The notes: generated by a model not told the origin, from the sequence alone. Shown: positions 41,965-51,275, counted from the stretch's first letter. The stretch: DNA of 55,829 bases from Oscillospiraceae bacterium (GCA_017535635.1 JAFXTU010000015.1:1-55829), one strand, 5' to 3'. Made by a program: numbers and translations.

Positions 41965-43917
41965 ATGCCAAACGCCTACCTGCAGAACTACCCTCATCTC
42001 TGCGCTCCCCTGACCCTGGGAAAGCTCACCCTCCGCAGCCGCATGTGCTCCGCGCCCATGGGCTTTCCCGACCTGACGGAGGACGGCTGTCTCACCGAGG
42101 GGGCCATCGCCTTTTATGAAAACCGGGCCAGGGGAGGCGCGGCCATCGTCACCGTCAGCGAAGGCTGCGTGGACTACGCCCACGGCAAGGGCCACGGGCG
42201 GCTCATCAATCTGCAGAATCCCGGCGTCCTGGCGGGGCTCACCAACGCCGCCCGGGCCATCCGCCGCCACGGGGCCGCCGCCTCCATCGAGCTGAATCAC
42301 GCGGGGATGCTCTCCGCCTTCGACGCTCCGGCGGGAGCGGCGGGGGACGGGAACGTCCGCTACGGTCCCGTGGACGCTCTCATGCCCAACGGTACGGTGG
42401 TGCGGGGCATGACGAAGGCCATGATCCGGGAGGCGGTGACCCTCTTCCAATGCGGCGCTGCCCTCGTAAAGCGGGCGGGCTTCGACATGCTCATGCTCCA
42501 CGCGGGCCACGGCTGGCTCCTGCACCAGTTCCTCTCCCCCCGCACCAACACCCGGACGGACGAATACGGCGGAAGTCTCCCCAACCGCGCCCGGCTGACC
42601 CTGGAGGTCCTGGACGCCATCCGGGAGGCGGTGGGGCGGGACTTCCCCATCGAGCTGCGCTTCTCCGCCATGGAGCTGGGAGAGGGTGGCATGACCCTGG
42701 AGAGCGCCGTGGAGTTTGCCAAGCTCATTCAGGACAAGGTGCAGATCCTCCATGTCTCCGCCGGGAACGACGCGGACTTCGGCGTCACCCATCCGCCCAT
42801 GTTCTCGAAGGCGGGCTGCAACGTGAAGTACGCCGCCGAGATCAAAAAGCACGTCCATATCCCCGTGGCCACGGTGGGGGCCCTGGGGGACCCGGAGCTT
42901 ATGGAGGAGATCCTAAGCACCGGAAAGGCGGATCTCGTCTGCATGGCCCGGGCCCTGCTGGCGGACCCGGAGCTCCCCAAAAAGGTGGAGCAGAACCGGA
43001 CGGAGGAGATCATTCCCTGCATGCGCTGCTTTATGTGCCACGCGGAGCGGATGCTGACCCAGACCCGCATCTGCGCCCTGAACCCGGAGATCGGCCGGGA
43101 AGCGGAGGCCCGGAGCACCCCGCCTGCCAGGCAGCGCCGCCGCGTCCTGGTGGCCGGGGGCGGCCCCGGCGGGATGCAGGCGGCCCTCACCGCCGCCCGG
43201 CGGGGGCACCGGGTGCTCCTCTGCGAAAAGGGGCCCAGGCTGGGAGGCATGCTCCTCAGCGAGGAGGGGATCCCCTTCAAGAAGCCTTTGGAACGCTATG
43301 TGGAGGTCATGTCCCGCCTGCTGGCGCGGGAGGGGGTGGAGATCAGGCTGAACACGGCCGTCACCCCGGCCTTCGTGGCGGAGGAAGCGCCGGAGGCGCT
43401 GCTGGCGGCCATCGGGGCGGAGCCCCTCTTCCCCCCGATCCCCGGCATTCACAGGGAAAACGTCATCCCCGGCACGGAGATATCCCGGCGTCTCGCAGAG
43501 ATCGGACCGCGGGTGGTCGTCCTGGGGGGCGGCCTGACGGGCTGCGAGAGCGCCCTGTTCCTGGCGGGAGAGGGGCGGGAGGTGACCGTCGTCCAGCGCT
43601 CCGCCCTGGCCAAGGACGCCAATCCCCGGCACCGGCCCGAGCTTCTCCGGCGGCTGGAGGCGTCCGTGAAGCTCCGCGCCGGGTATACCGCCCTGGCCGT
43701 CACGGAGGAAGGGCTTCTCTGCCGGTCGCCGGAGGGAACGGAGGAACTGCTGGAGGCGGACACGGTGATCTGCGCCGCCGGGCTGCGGCCTCTGGCCTCT
43801 GAGCGGGATGCCCTCCGGGGGACCGCTCCCATCGTGGAGATCATCGGAGACTGTGACCGCCCCGGCCTCATCCGGGACGCTGTGTTCCGGGGCCATCACG
43901 CGGCCCTGGACCTATAG
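41965..43917 (+). CDS. NADH:flavin oxidoreductase / enoate reductase (OYE-like, FadH/BaiCD family)
   Basis: 650-aa flavo-iron-sulfur enzyme. N-terminal FMN TIM barrel (LGKLTLRSRMCSAPMGFPDL; active-site HAGHGWLLHQFLSP), a [4Fe-4S] cluster site CMRCFMC ... TRICALNPEIGRE, and a C-terminal FAD/NAD(P) domain (VLVAGGGPGGMQAALTAARR ... VVLGGGLTGCESALFLA). This is the domain order of 2,4-dienoyl-CoA reductase, 2-enoate reductase and bile-acid BaiCD/BaiH. Substrate unknown. It is followed after 15 bp by a flavoprotein, suggesting one reduction pathway. Returns to GC-rich coding after the RM locus. Confidence 0.9.
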   Translation: MPNAYLQNYPHLCAPLTLGKLTLRSRMCSAPMGFPDLTEDGCLTEGAIAFYENRARGGAAIVTVSEGCVDYAHGKGHGRLINLQNPGVLAGLTNAARAIRRHGAAASIELNHAGMLSAFDAPAGAAGDGNVRYGPVDALMPNGTVVRGMTKAMIREAVTLFQCGAALVKRAGFDMLMLHAGHGWLLHQFLSPRTNTRTDEYGGSLPNRARLTLEVLDAIREAVGRDFPIELRFSAMELGEGGMTLESAVEFAKLIQDKVQILHVSAGNDADFGVTHPPMFSKAGCNVKYAAEIKKHVHIPVATVGALGDPELMEEILSTGKADLVCMARALLADPELPKKVEQNRTEEIIPCMRCFMCHAERMLTQTRICALNPEIGREAEARSTPPARQRRRVLVAGGGPGGMQAALTAARRGHRVLLCEKGPRLGGMLLSEEGIPFKKPLERYVEVMSRLLAREGVEIRLNTAVTPAFVAEEAPEALLAAIGAEPLFPPIPGIHRENVIPGTEISRRLAEIGPRVVVLGGGLTGCESALFLAGEGREVTVVQRSALAKDANPRHRPELLRRLEASVKLRAGYTALAVTEEGLLCRSPEGTEELLEADTVICAAGLRPLASERDALRGTAPIVEIIGDCDRPGLIRDAVFRGHHAALDL

Positions 43918-43932
43918 AACAGGAGGTATAGC

Positions 43933-45474
43933 ATGAGCAATATCAACCCCAAATGGGGCGCCTGGGCCACCCCGCCCGCGCCCATCGACCCGGCGGACTA
44001 CGCCGAAACCCTGCACACCCAGGTCCTGGTCGTCGGGGCGGGGATCGCGGGGCTCTCCTGCGCCTACAGCGCCGCCGAGAGCGGCTGTCAGGTGACCGTG
44101 ATCGAAAAGCTCCCCACCTACCACGGCTTTGCCCATAACGTGGGGGCGGTGAACTCCCGTTTCATGCGCTCCCTGGGCATCGTGAACGACCCGGACGAGG
44201 TGGCCCGGGAGTGGATCAAGCGCTGTGCGAACCGCTGCGACGAGCGGCTGGTGCGCCTCTTCGTGGACCACAGCGAGGAGGCCATGGACTGGGCCCTGGA
44301 CCTGGCGGAAAAACCGGAGTACGGCGGGGTCAGGGTGAACCTCCAGGGCGCGGCCTACCTGGGCGAGACCTATAAGGAGCTCTACGGAGCCCACGTCTTC
44401 TACGACGGGCCGGTGGCCCGGTCCGGGAAGCTCGGCGGCATCAATGAGATCATGGAGCCCATGTACCGGGAATCCCTGAAGCTGGGGACAAGGTTCCTCT
44501 ACGAGACCACCATGCTCCAGCTTTTGAAGGAGGGAGACCGGGTGGTGGGGGCCGCAGCCCGGCGGAAGGACGGGTCCCTCATCGCCGTGTACGCAGAGAA
44601 GGGCGTCCTGCTGGCCACCGGGGGCATCGGCGGCAGCGACGAGATGTGCGAGGACCTCTGCCCCATCGCCAACCGGGTGGCGGTGAAGGCCAACTTCCCC
44701 AAGGGCGTGGACCTGGGGGAGGGCCACCGGGCCGCTCTCTGGGCCGGGGCCGCCCTGGAGGACGCCCCCTTCCCCACCATGATGCACCCCCAGGCCATCC
44801 GCCACTCCAACTATTGCTTCCTCTTCGTCACCCCCAGGGGCAAGCGCTTCATGAACGAGGACAACTATCTCCAGGGCCGCAGCCTGGGCATCGTGAAGAC
44901 CGGGTACAAGTGGGTCTGGACGGTCTTTGATTCCGCCTGGGCGGAGAAGGTTCCTCAGACCCTTCCCTACGGCGGCGGCCTCTACTGGGGGGAGAGCTTC
45001 GACTACGTGGGGGGCAGGCCCTTCGACGAGATGGACGTGGAGAAAAAGATCGAGGCCAGCCTGAAGGCGGGCTCCAGCGTCCAGGCAGACACGCCCCGGG
45101 CCTTGGCGGAAAAGATGGGCGTGGACCCGGGCAGCTTTGAGGAGACCTTCACCCGCTACAACGAATTCTGCCGGAAGGGCCATGACGACGAGTTCGGCAA
45201 GCGGAAGGAGCTGCTGATCCCCCTGGACAGGCCCCCCTATTTCGCCCGGAAGATCGGGGCCGCTCTCCTCACCGTGGTGGGCGGGGTGAAGGTGGACGAA
45301 AGATTCCGGGCCCTGGACGAGAACAATGAACCGGTGCCGGGGCTCTATGTCCTGGGGAACACCATGGCCGGGCGCTACGGGGTGGACTACCCCATGCTCC
45401 TGCCGGGGAACAGCACCGGCACCGGCCTCACCTACGGCTACCTCCTGGGAAGGGCCTTCGGCGCACAGGAATAA
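43933..45474 (+). CDS. FAD-dependent fumarate reductase-type flavoprotein
   Basis: 513-aa protein of the FAD_binding_2 family. Dinucleotide motif VLVVGAGIAGLSCAYSAAES at residues about 31-50, VLLATGGIGGSDEM, and the C-terminal NTMAGRYGVDYPMLLPGN, then TGTGLTYGYLLGRA. It starts 15 bp after the enoate reductase gene with aggaggt upstream. No signal peptide or heme-binding CxxCH motifs are seen, so a cytoplasmic electron donor or a second step in the same reduction is likely. Members of the family reduce fumarate, urocanate, cinnamates or 3-ketosteroids; which one applies cannot be told. Confidence 0.87.
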   Translation: MSNINPKWGAWATPPAPIDPADYAETLHTQVLVVGAGIAGLSCAYSAAESGCQVTVIEKLPTYHGFAHNVGAVNSRFMRSLGIVNDPDEVAREWIKRCANRCDERLVRLFVDHSEEAMDWALDLAEKPEYGGVRVNLQGAAYLGETYKELYGAHVFYDGPVARSGKLGGINEIMEPMYRESLKLGTRFLYETTMLQLLKEGDRVVGAAARRKDGSLIAVYAEKGVLLATGGIGGSDEMCEDLCPIANRVAVKANFPKGVDLGEGHRAALWAGAALEDAPFPTMMHPQAIRHSNYCFLFVTPRGKRFMNEDNYLQGRSLGIVKTGYKWVWTVFDSAWAEKVPQTLPYGGGLYWGESFDYVGGRPFDEMDVEKKIEASLKAGSSVQADTPRALAEKMGVDPGSFEETFTRYNEFCRKGHDDEFGKRKELLIPLDRPPYFARKIGAALLTVVGGVKVDERFRALDENNEPVPGLYVLGNTMAGRYGVDYPMLLPGNSTGTGLTYGYLLGRAFGAQE

Positions 45475-45486
45475 AGCGAAAACGGA

Positions 45487-45520
45487 TCATCCCCGCCGCG
45501 AACCTTCGCGGCGGGGATGA
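45487..45520. terminator. Bidirectional hairpin between convergent genes
   Basis: 15-bp perfect stem tcatccccgccgcga / tcgcggcggggatga, 4-nt loop. Only a short T run (ttt) follows on the plus strand. Confidence 0.7.
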
Positions 45521-45535
45521 CGGGTTTATGAGAAC

Positions 45536-45982
45536 TTATCCTTCGATCATGATGGTTTTCTTTTCCGGGAGCGGCTTTGCTTCCTTCTTGGGGATCGTGA
45601 GGCTCAGGACGCCGTTTTCAAACTTGGCGCCGATGTCCTCCTCCGTGAGAGCGTCCCCCACATAGAAGGTCCGCTGCATGGACCCGGCCCAGCGCTCCTG
45701 CCGGATGACCTTGCCCTTCTTGGTGGTCTTCTCCTCCTCCAGGCCCTTGGCGGCGCCTACGGTGAGGTAACCGTTTTCCAGGTTCAGGGTCAGCTCTTCC
45801 TTCTTGAAGCCCGGCAGATCGATGTCCACCTCAAAGTGGTCCTCGTGCTCATGCACGTCGGTCTTCATCTCGCGGGCGGCGCTGTGGCCGTAGAGCTTGC
45901 GGTCCAGATCCCGCAGCTCCCGCAGAGCGGGGAAACCGAACCAGTCATCAAACAAATTCTCTCCAAGAATACTCGGCAACAT
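45536..45982 (-). CDS. hsp20: Hsp20/alpha-crystallin small heat-shock protein
   Basis: 148-aa chaperone that holds unfolding proteins. Alpha-crystallin domain from about residue 38 (TDVHEHEDHFEVDIDLPGFK ... NGYLTVGAAKG ... GAKFENGVLSLTIPKKEAK), with the C-terminal I-x-I-like KKTIMIEG. The N-terminus (MLPSILGENLFDDWFGFP) is the typical clostridial Hsp18 type. A CIRCE operator overlaps the promoter, so HrcA control is expected. The gene is monocistronic. Confidence 0.94.
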   Translation of the reverse strand: MLPSILGENLFDDWFGFPALRELRDLDRKLYGHSAAREMKTDVHEHEDHFEVDIDLPGFKKEELTLNLENGYLTVGAAKGLEEEKTTKKGKVIRQERWAGSMQRTFYVGDALTEEDIGAKFENGVLSLTIPKKEAKPLPEKKTIMIEG

Positions 45983-46077
45983 AAGTCATTCCTCCTTTGA
46001 AATGTTCATTTTGTTCCGTTGCCTGAGCAAGGGGAAGGAGGTCATTCATTCGATCTCTGTTCCTTTGTTCGGCTCCT

Positions 46078-46105
46078 ATTATAGCAGCCGGATTAGCAAT
46101 GTCAA
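46078..46105 (-). promoter_or_regulatory. Promoter of hsp20
   Basis: On the minus strand TTGACA (46100-46105), 16-nt spacer, TATAAT (46078-46083). Confidence 0.75.
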
Positions 46106-46119
46106 TAGCAGAGTGCTAA
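46093..46119 (-). promoter_or_regulatory. CIRCE operator (HrcA site)
   Basis: On the minus strand TTAGCACTC (perfect left arm), 9-nt spacer, CATTGCTAA (right arm matches 7 of 9 of GAGTGCTAA). It overlaps the -35 box of hsp20. Confidence 0.85.
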
Positions 46120-46164
46120 TTTCATTGTAAACAATATATGTCGGATCTGAATGGAAAAATTCGG

Positions 46165-46199
46165 AAAAAGCGGGGGCGCATCATTCGATGCGCCCCCGC
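46165..46199 (-). terminator. Terminator of the HD-GYP response regulator
   Basis: 13-bp stem gcgggggcgcatc / gatgcgcccccgc with a 4-nt loop followed by TTTTT on the minus strand. Confidence 0.88.
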
Positions 46200-46212
46200 A
46201 GAGGGAACCGAA

Positions 46213-47244
46213 TCATTTCTGACGCATGCTGTAATCCCTGTCTTCCCGGATCATCTCCAGCATGATCTTTGCGAAGGCCGGGTCAAACTGGGTTCCCGCG
46301 CCCTTCTCGATCTCCGAGCGGACCACCTCCTGGGGGAGCACGTCCCGGTAGCTGCGCCGGGAGGTCATGGCGTCATAGGAATCGGCCACGGCGATGATCC
46401 TGGCTTCCTCCGGGATGTTCGTCCCGGAGATCCGATCCGGGTACCCGGTCCCGTCGTAATGCTCGTGATGCCAGTGGGCGCCGATGGCCAGCTCCGGGAA
46501 TTCCGGGATGTTCTCCAGGATCCGGCAGCCCATCTCCGGGTGCTGCTTGGTCAGCGCGTATTCCTCCTCGGAGAGCTGTCCGGGCTTGTTGATGATGGCG
46601 TCCGGAATGCCGATCTTCCCGATATCGTGCAGCAGTCCGATCAGATAGATGTTCTGCGCCCGCTCCTCGTCATAGCCGAAGCGCCGGGCGATCTCCCGCG
46701 CATATTCCGCGACCCGCCGGGAGTGCCCATTGGTATACTCGTCCTTCGCATCCACGGCGCCGGCCAGGGTCATTACGATCTGGATGCTGAGGCGATTGAG
46801 CTTCTCCTGCTGCGCCAGCACCGCCGCGGTCTTTTCCCGGACCTGGCTCTCCAGATCGCTCTGCAGCCTGGTCAGCTCGATGATATGGCGGACGCGGGTC
46901 ATCAGCACCTCCGGGACAAAGGGCTTTTTGATGAAATCCATCGCCCCGGCCTGCAGCCCCCGTGTCTCCGAGCCGCTGTCCTCGTCTGCGGTCAGAAAGA
47001 CCACCGGAATTGCTGCTGTCGCCGGGGTTTCCCGGATTTTAGCCAGGGTCTCAAAGCCGTCCATTCCCGGCATATGGATGTCCAGAAGGATCAGGTCCGG
47101 CCTTCGCTCCCCTCCGTTCAAAAACCGCAGCGCTTCCTCTCCGGAACGGACGCCGCTGGCCCGCATTTCACTTTTGAGCAGGATGTGGCTGGCAGTTTTC
47201 AGATTGTTGGCATCGTCGTCGACGACCAGGATCCATTCATTCAT
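46213..47244 (-). CDS. HD-GYP domain response regulator
   Basis: 343-aa response regulator. N-terminal REC domain (ILVVDDDANNLKTASHIL; phosphoacceptor Asp in DLILLDIHMPGMDG; Lys in FIKKPFVPEV), a short helical linker (EKTAAVLAQQEKLNRLSIQI) and an HD-GYP domain: NGHSRRVAEYAREIA, LLHDIGKIGIPDAIINKPG and HHEHYDGTGYP. Expected to hydrolyse c-di-GMP when phosphorylated. It overlaps the histidine kinase gene by 8 bp and is surely its partner. No DNA-binding domain. Confidence 0.93.
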   Translation of the reverse strand: MNEWILVVDDDANNLKTASHILLKSEMRASGVRSGEEALRFLNGGERRPDLILLDIHMPGMDGFETLAKIRETPATAAIPVVFLTADEDSGSETRGLQAGAMDFIKKPFVPEVLMTRVRHIIELTRLQSDLESQVREKTAAVLAQQEKLNRLSIQIVMTLAGAVDAKDEYTNGHSRRVAEYAREIARRFGYDEERAQNIYLIGLLHDIGKIGIPDAIINKPGQLSEEEYALTKQHPEMGCRILENIPEFPELAIGAHWHHEHYDGTGYPDRISGTNIPEEARIIAVADSYDAMTSRRSYRDVLPQEVVRSEIEKGAGTQFDPAFAKIMLEMIREDRDYSMRQK

Positions 47245-50200
47245 TCCTCTGCGCTCCTTCCTCCGATAACCGCCGGAGCAATTCCTCCAGGCGCTCCGAC
47301 GCCGTAAAGGTGTCGAAGTCGTCCAGAGCCTGCAGGATCTCTCCCACCGGGCCCCTCAGGTCCAGCCCGCCGCAGGAGGCTTCCGCCAGGGGTGCCAGCA
47401 GTTCCCGGGCGCTTTCCGCTTCAAAGTCTTCCAGGCGGGCCCTGGCGTCCGTGAGCCGCTCCAGCAGCTCTTCGGGGCTCATCTCCGTCGCAGCGGCTTC
47501 GGCATCCGGGACAGCGTCGGCGGTCTCCTCCGGGATCCCCAGCAGCCGCCGCAGCTCGTAGGCCGTCTGCTCATACCGGTACAGCAGCGTTTCGGCACCG
47601 GCTTCGATCGCGGCGGTATCCCGCTCCTTCGCGGCCGTCTCCTGCTCCAGAGCCAGGGCAGACAGACCGTTTGCGCCGATCTGACGGGCCGTGCTTTTCA
47701 GCGCGTGGACCCGGACCTGGAAGTCCCCGTAGTCTCGCTGCTGAAAATCCCGGCGGATGAGCTCCGCCCCCGGTCCGGCATTTTTCACAAAGCCGGTCAG
47801 AAGCTCCAGGTAAAAACCCGGATCACCCGCAGCGTAGCGCAGAGCCGCCTCCGTATCGTAGCCGGCGTCCTTCAATGCGGTGAGGACGCCATCTCCTTCG
47901 CCGGCCACGGCTTCTTTCTCATCTTCTTCCTTCGCGTCCCGTATCTCCTTCAGCTCCTCCGGGAGATAGCGAATGAGCAGCTCCTCCAGCTTGCCCACCT
48001 CAATGGGCTTGGAGAGATAGTCGTCGAAGCCCGCCGCCAGGTAGGTCTCCTTTGCCCCGTTTACGGCGTTGGCGGTCAGCGCGATCACGACGGTGTCCTC
48101 CGGCAGAAGGTTTTCCGATCGGAGGGTATTCAGCGTTTCGATCCCGTCCATTTTCGGCATCATGTGGTCCAGAAAAACGATGTGGTAGTGTGTGGAATGG
48201 ATGCGCTCTATCGCCTCATAGCCGGAGGAGGCCAGATCCGGCTCGGCGCCGAACAGCGCCAGCAGGTTTTTGGCGACCTTCAGATTCATCTCGTTGTCGT
48301 CCACCACCAGGATCCGTGCGTCTCGGACCAGGAGCGTCTCCTTGCCGCCCGAGGCACGGCTGACGGCCAGCCGCTGGGAATAATCGCCGATGGGAGTCTC
48401 GTCCGTGATCCTCTGGCGCACGGCAAAGGAGAAGGTGGAGCCCTGCCCGTAAACGCTCTGTACCTCCAGCCGGCTGCCCATCATCTGCAGCAGCCTGGTA
48501 ACGATGGTCATTCCCAGACCGGTCCCCTCGATGTTGTGATTCCGTACCTCATCCAGACGTTCAAAGGACTCGTAAAGCCGGGGAAGATCCTCCTCCCGGA
48601 TCCCGATCCCCGTATCCTCCACCGCGACGTACAGGGAGATCAGGCCGTCCTGGCGCTCTCCTCCCCGAATGGAGAAGCGGACGTGGCCCCGCTCCGTGTA
48701 TTTGACGGCGTTGGTCAGCAGATTCATAATGACCTGGGAGAGGCGCACGTCGTCTCCGTAGAGTCTGGCCGGAAGCAGGGGATCCGCCTCCACGATCAGC
48801 TCCAGCCCCTTGCCCCTGGCCCGCTCCGAGATGGAGGCGACCAGGTTGTTGATGACCGAGGCGGTATCGTATTCCACCGGAACGATCTCCATTTTCCCTT
48901 CCTCGATCTTGGAGAAGTCCAGGATGCTGTTGATCAGGGACAGCAGGGTCCTTCCGGCAGTCTGGATATTGGAGGCATAGTCCAGCGTGGTCTCGTCCTT
49001 TGCCGTCCGGAGGATCATCTCGTTCATGCCCAGGACTGCGTTGATCGGGGTCCGGATCTCGTGGGACATCTGCGCCAGAAAGCGGCTCTTTGCCTCTCCG
49101 GCGGCGATGGCGGCGTCCGCCGCCTCCTGCATCCGCGCGTTCATCTGATCCTGCCAGCGCATCAGTGCGGTGAGCAGCCGGTAGACCATGACCGCGCAGA
49201 TCAGCAGCACAATGAGGACCAGAAGCTCAGACAGGAGCGTGGGCGCGTAGATGCTGGCAAAGCTCACCGCTTCAAACACCGTAAACCCGGATCGGGCGTT
49301 GCGCTTTGCGGTGATGAGTCTGAGTGAGCCGTCATAGTCCCGGATGGTGATGTGGCTGACGCCGTCCGGCTTGACCTGGCCGTAGACGACCTCCGAAATG
49401 TTTACTCCGTTGGATTCGGACATCTGGTAACTGCCGTAGGGGTGGTTGACGATGATGCCCTCGGGATCCGCTAGAAACGCGTAGCCGTTGTCGGAGTAGC
49501 TGCCGCCCAGAATGGCGATGAGCTTATCCATGAAGAAATCGATGCCGAAGTTGCCCAGGAACGCGCCGCTCTCGCTGTCGTAGACCCGCTCGGCAAAGGT
49601 AACGCAGTAGAGCCCGGTCTGCTCGTCCAGGTAAGGCGCGGAGATGGTCCAGCCCTCCGCGGAGGCCAGCGTATCAATGTACCATTGCCGCTCCTCCACG
49701 TGCCAGCCCTCCGGCGGCAGCCATCCGTTGTTCATGTATACGGAGGGCTCCCGCTCCGGGTTCGTCATATAGGTCACGGAGATCTCCGGATACTGTCCGG
49801 TGATGCGGTCCAGATAGGCGACCATTTCGTCATAGTCATCCAGCAGCTCCGGATTGGTGGAGACCACGCTGCAGAACATGTCCAGAATGCTCTTCTGCTG
49901 GCTGACCCATTCCGAGAGGGTGTAGTCATAGCTGCTGACCTCGCCCCGTAGCTTTTCGCTGCCCCAGCGCAGGGAGAGCCAGAGGTTGGATGCGAAGCTG
50001 ATGAGCACGACCAGGATCATCAGCAGCAGGATCCTGGTGCGGAACCGGGCATTCATCCGCAGATCCTGCTTGTCGCTGCGTTCTTTCCGCTCCTTCCGGG
50101 GAACGGCCGCCGCCCCGGTGTCGGCGTTCCGCAGGGTTTCCAGGATCTGGCGGCCGGACGCCCGGAGCCGGAGCAGACTCTCCGTTTCCACGCCGGTTTT

Positions 50201-51214
50201 TTCCCTGCGTCCGGCCATGCTGTCGTCCAGGAGGGCGGTGAGCGGCCCCGTCAGCTGATCGGAGAGGCGGGAGATCAGCTGATCCCGCGCCCGCACCTGC
50301 CGCATCGCCGCGCGCTGCCGCCGGACAGAGACCAGGTAGACCGTGATGATGATCCCCAGGAGGAGCAGCGCGACGACGGCAGAGCCGATGAGCTGCAGGT
50401 AGGAGGAACGGTACAGGTTCCAGTCGCTCTCGCTGACGATCAGATACCAGCCGAAGCCGGAGGCGGTGGCAAAGAGGTTCTCATAGAGAATGTCCGCCTT
50501 GATCCGGGCGGTCACAAAGCTCTGCCGGGACCGCACCAGGGAGAATACGCTGGAATACTCCGGCAGGACCTCCGAGAGATGGCAGCCGATCAGCTCCTCC
50601 TCCGAGCATCCGGCGATGATGCCGTCCCCGGTCACGATCAGGGCGTATTGGGAGCCGTTTTCGTACATCTGTGAGATGTGGGACTGGATGTTGTCGATCG
50701 TATAATCCAGGGCCAGGACCGTGTCGTTGTCCCCCAGCAGCACGGCGACGCTGTAGCAGATGTTCCCGGTCATGGCGTCCACGTAGGGTGCCGTCACATA
50801 CGGCCTCCCCTTGGCCCGCTTTGCGCCCTTGTACCAGTCCCGTTCCGTGGCAACGTAGTCCGCCGGCTTTTCAAAGTCGGGGATGATCGACCAGCCGGTC
50901 CCGGCGATGTAGACGTTGAAGCAGCCGTTGTTCCTGGCCAGAACCTCCGGCTTTTTGGCGTAGATGAATCCCCCCATCGCGCCCCGGTCTCCCAGGCAGG
51001 GACCGGCGGCGATGCCGAGCTGCATGGCCAGCTGCTCCGCGTCGCCGAAGGTGGACTCCAGCTCCCCGCTGATGCTCTCCAGATGGTACTGCCCGGAGCT
51101 GCGCGTCAGATTGGAGGTCAGCCGGAATACCTGCCAGATGTCCAGCAGCAGCACCAGGATCATCGCCGCAGCGATGATGAGTACGATCAGAATTGATTTA
51201 CTTTTCTTTTCCAT
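47237..51214 (-). CDS. Hybrid histidine kinase with two sensor modules, REC and HPt
   Basis: 1325-aa membrane kinase. Order: TM1 (about 8-27), extracytoplasmic dCache-like sensor 1 (about 30-270), TM2 (275-293), a HisKA-like helical region with Asp319 where His is expected (SDQLTGPLTALLD), TM3 (388-410), dCache-like sensor 2 (about 415-655), TM4 (663-681), true HisKA with MSHEIRTPINAVLG (His718), HATPase (NLLTNAVKYT, GTGLGMTIV), REC (ILVVDDNEMN; Asp near 1015) and HPt (HALKSTARQIGANG, His about 1170), with a 150-residue helical tail. The usual kinase has a single sensor. The phosphate probably goes on to the HD-GYP regulator. Confidence 0.9.
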   Translation of the reverse strand: MEKKSKSILIVLIIAAAMILVLLLDIWQVFRLTSNLTRSSGQYHLESISGELESTFGDAEQLAMQLGIAAGPCLGDRGAMGGFIYAKKPEVLARNNGCFNVYIAGTGWSIIPDFEKPADYVATERDWYKGAKRAKGRPYVTAPYVDAMTGNICYSVAVLLGDNDTVLALDYTIDNIQSHISQMYENGSQYALIVTGDGIIAGCSEEELIGCHLSEVLPEYSSVFSLVRSRQSFVTARIKADILYENLFATASGFGWYLIVSESDWNLYRSSYLQLIGSAVVALLLLGIIITVYLVSVRRQRAAMRQVRARDQLISRLSDQLTGPLTALLDDSMAGRREKTGVETESLLRLRASGRQILETLRNADTGAAAVPRKERKERSDKQDLRMNARFRTRILLLMILVVLISFASNLWLSLRWGSEKLRGEVSSYDYTLSEWVSQQKSILDMFCSVVSTNPELLDDYDEMVAYLDRITGQYPEISVTYMTNPEREPSVYMNNGWLPPEGWHVEERQWYIDTLASAEGWTISAPYLDEQTGLYCVTFAERVYDSESGAFLGNFGIDFFMDKLIAILGGSYSDNGYAFLADPEGIIVNHPYGSYQMSESNGVNISEVVYGQVKPDGVSHITIRDYDGSLRLITAKRNARSGFTVFEAVSFASIYAPTLLSELLVLIVLLICAVMVYRLLTALMRWQDQMNARMQEAADAAIAAGEAKSRFLAQMSHEIRTPINAVLGMNEMILRTAKDETTLDYASNIQTAGRTLLSLINSILDFSKIEEGKMEIVPVEYDTASVINNLVASISERARGKGLELIVEADPLLPARLYGDDVRLSQVIMNLLTNAVKYTERGHVRFSIRGGERQDGLISLYVAVEDTGIGIREEDLPRLYESFERLDEVRNHNIEGTGLGMTIVTRLLQMMGSRLEVQSVYGQGSTFSFAVRQRITDETPIGDYSQRLAVSRASGGKETLLVRDARILVVDDNEMNLKVAKNLLALFGAEPDLASSGYEAIERIHSTHYHIVFLDHMMPKMDGIETLNTLRSENLLPEDTVVIALTANAVNGAKETYLAAGFDDYLSKPIEVGKLEELLIRYLPEELKEIRDAKEEDEKEAVAGEGDGVLTALKDAGYDTEAALRYAAGDPGFYLELLTGFVKNAGPGAELIRRDFQQRDYGDFQVRVHALKSTARQIGANGLSALALEQETAAKERDTAAIEAGAETLLYRYEQTAYELRRLLGIPEETADAVPDAEAAATEMSPEELLERLTDARARLEDFEAESARELLAPLAEASCGGLDLRGPVGEILQALDDFDTFTASERLEELLRRLSEEGAQRNE

Positions 51215-51275
51215 GGATATGCCCCTTGTCAGAGATCTCACGGGAAGGAGGCCCTCTGCCGCTTCACAGAATAAA

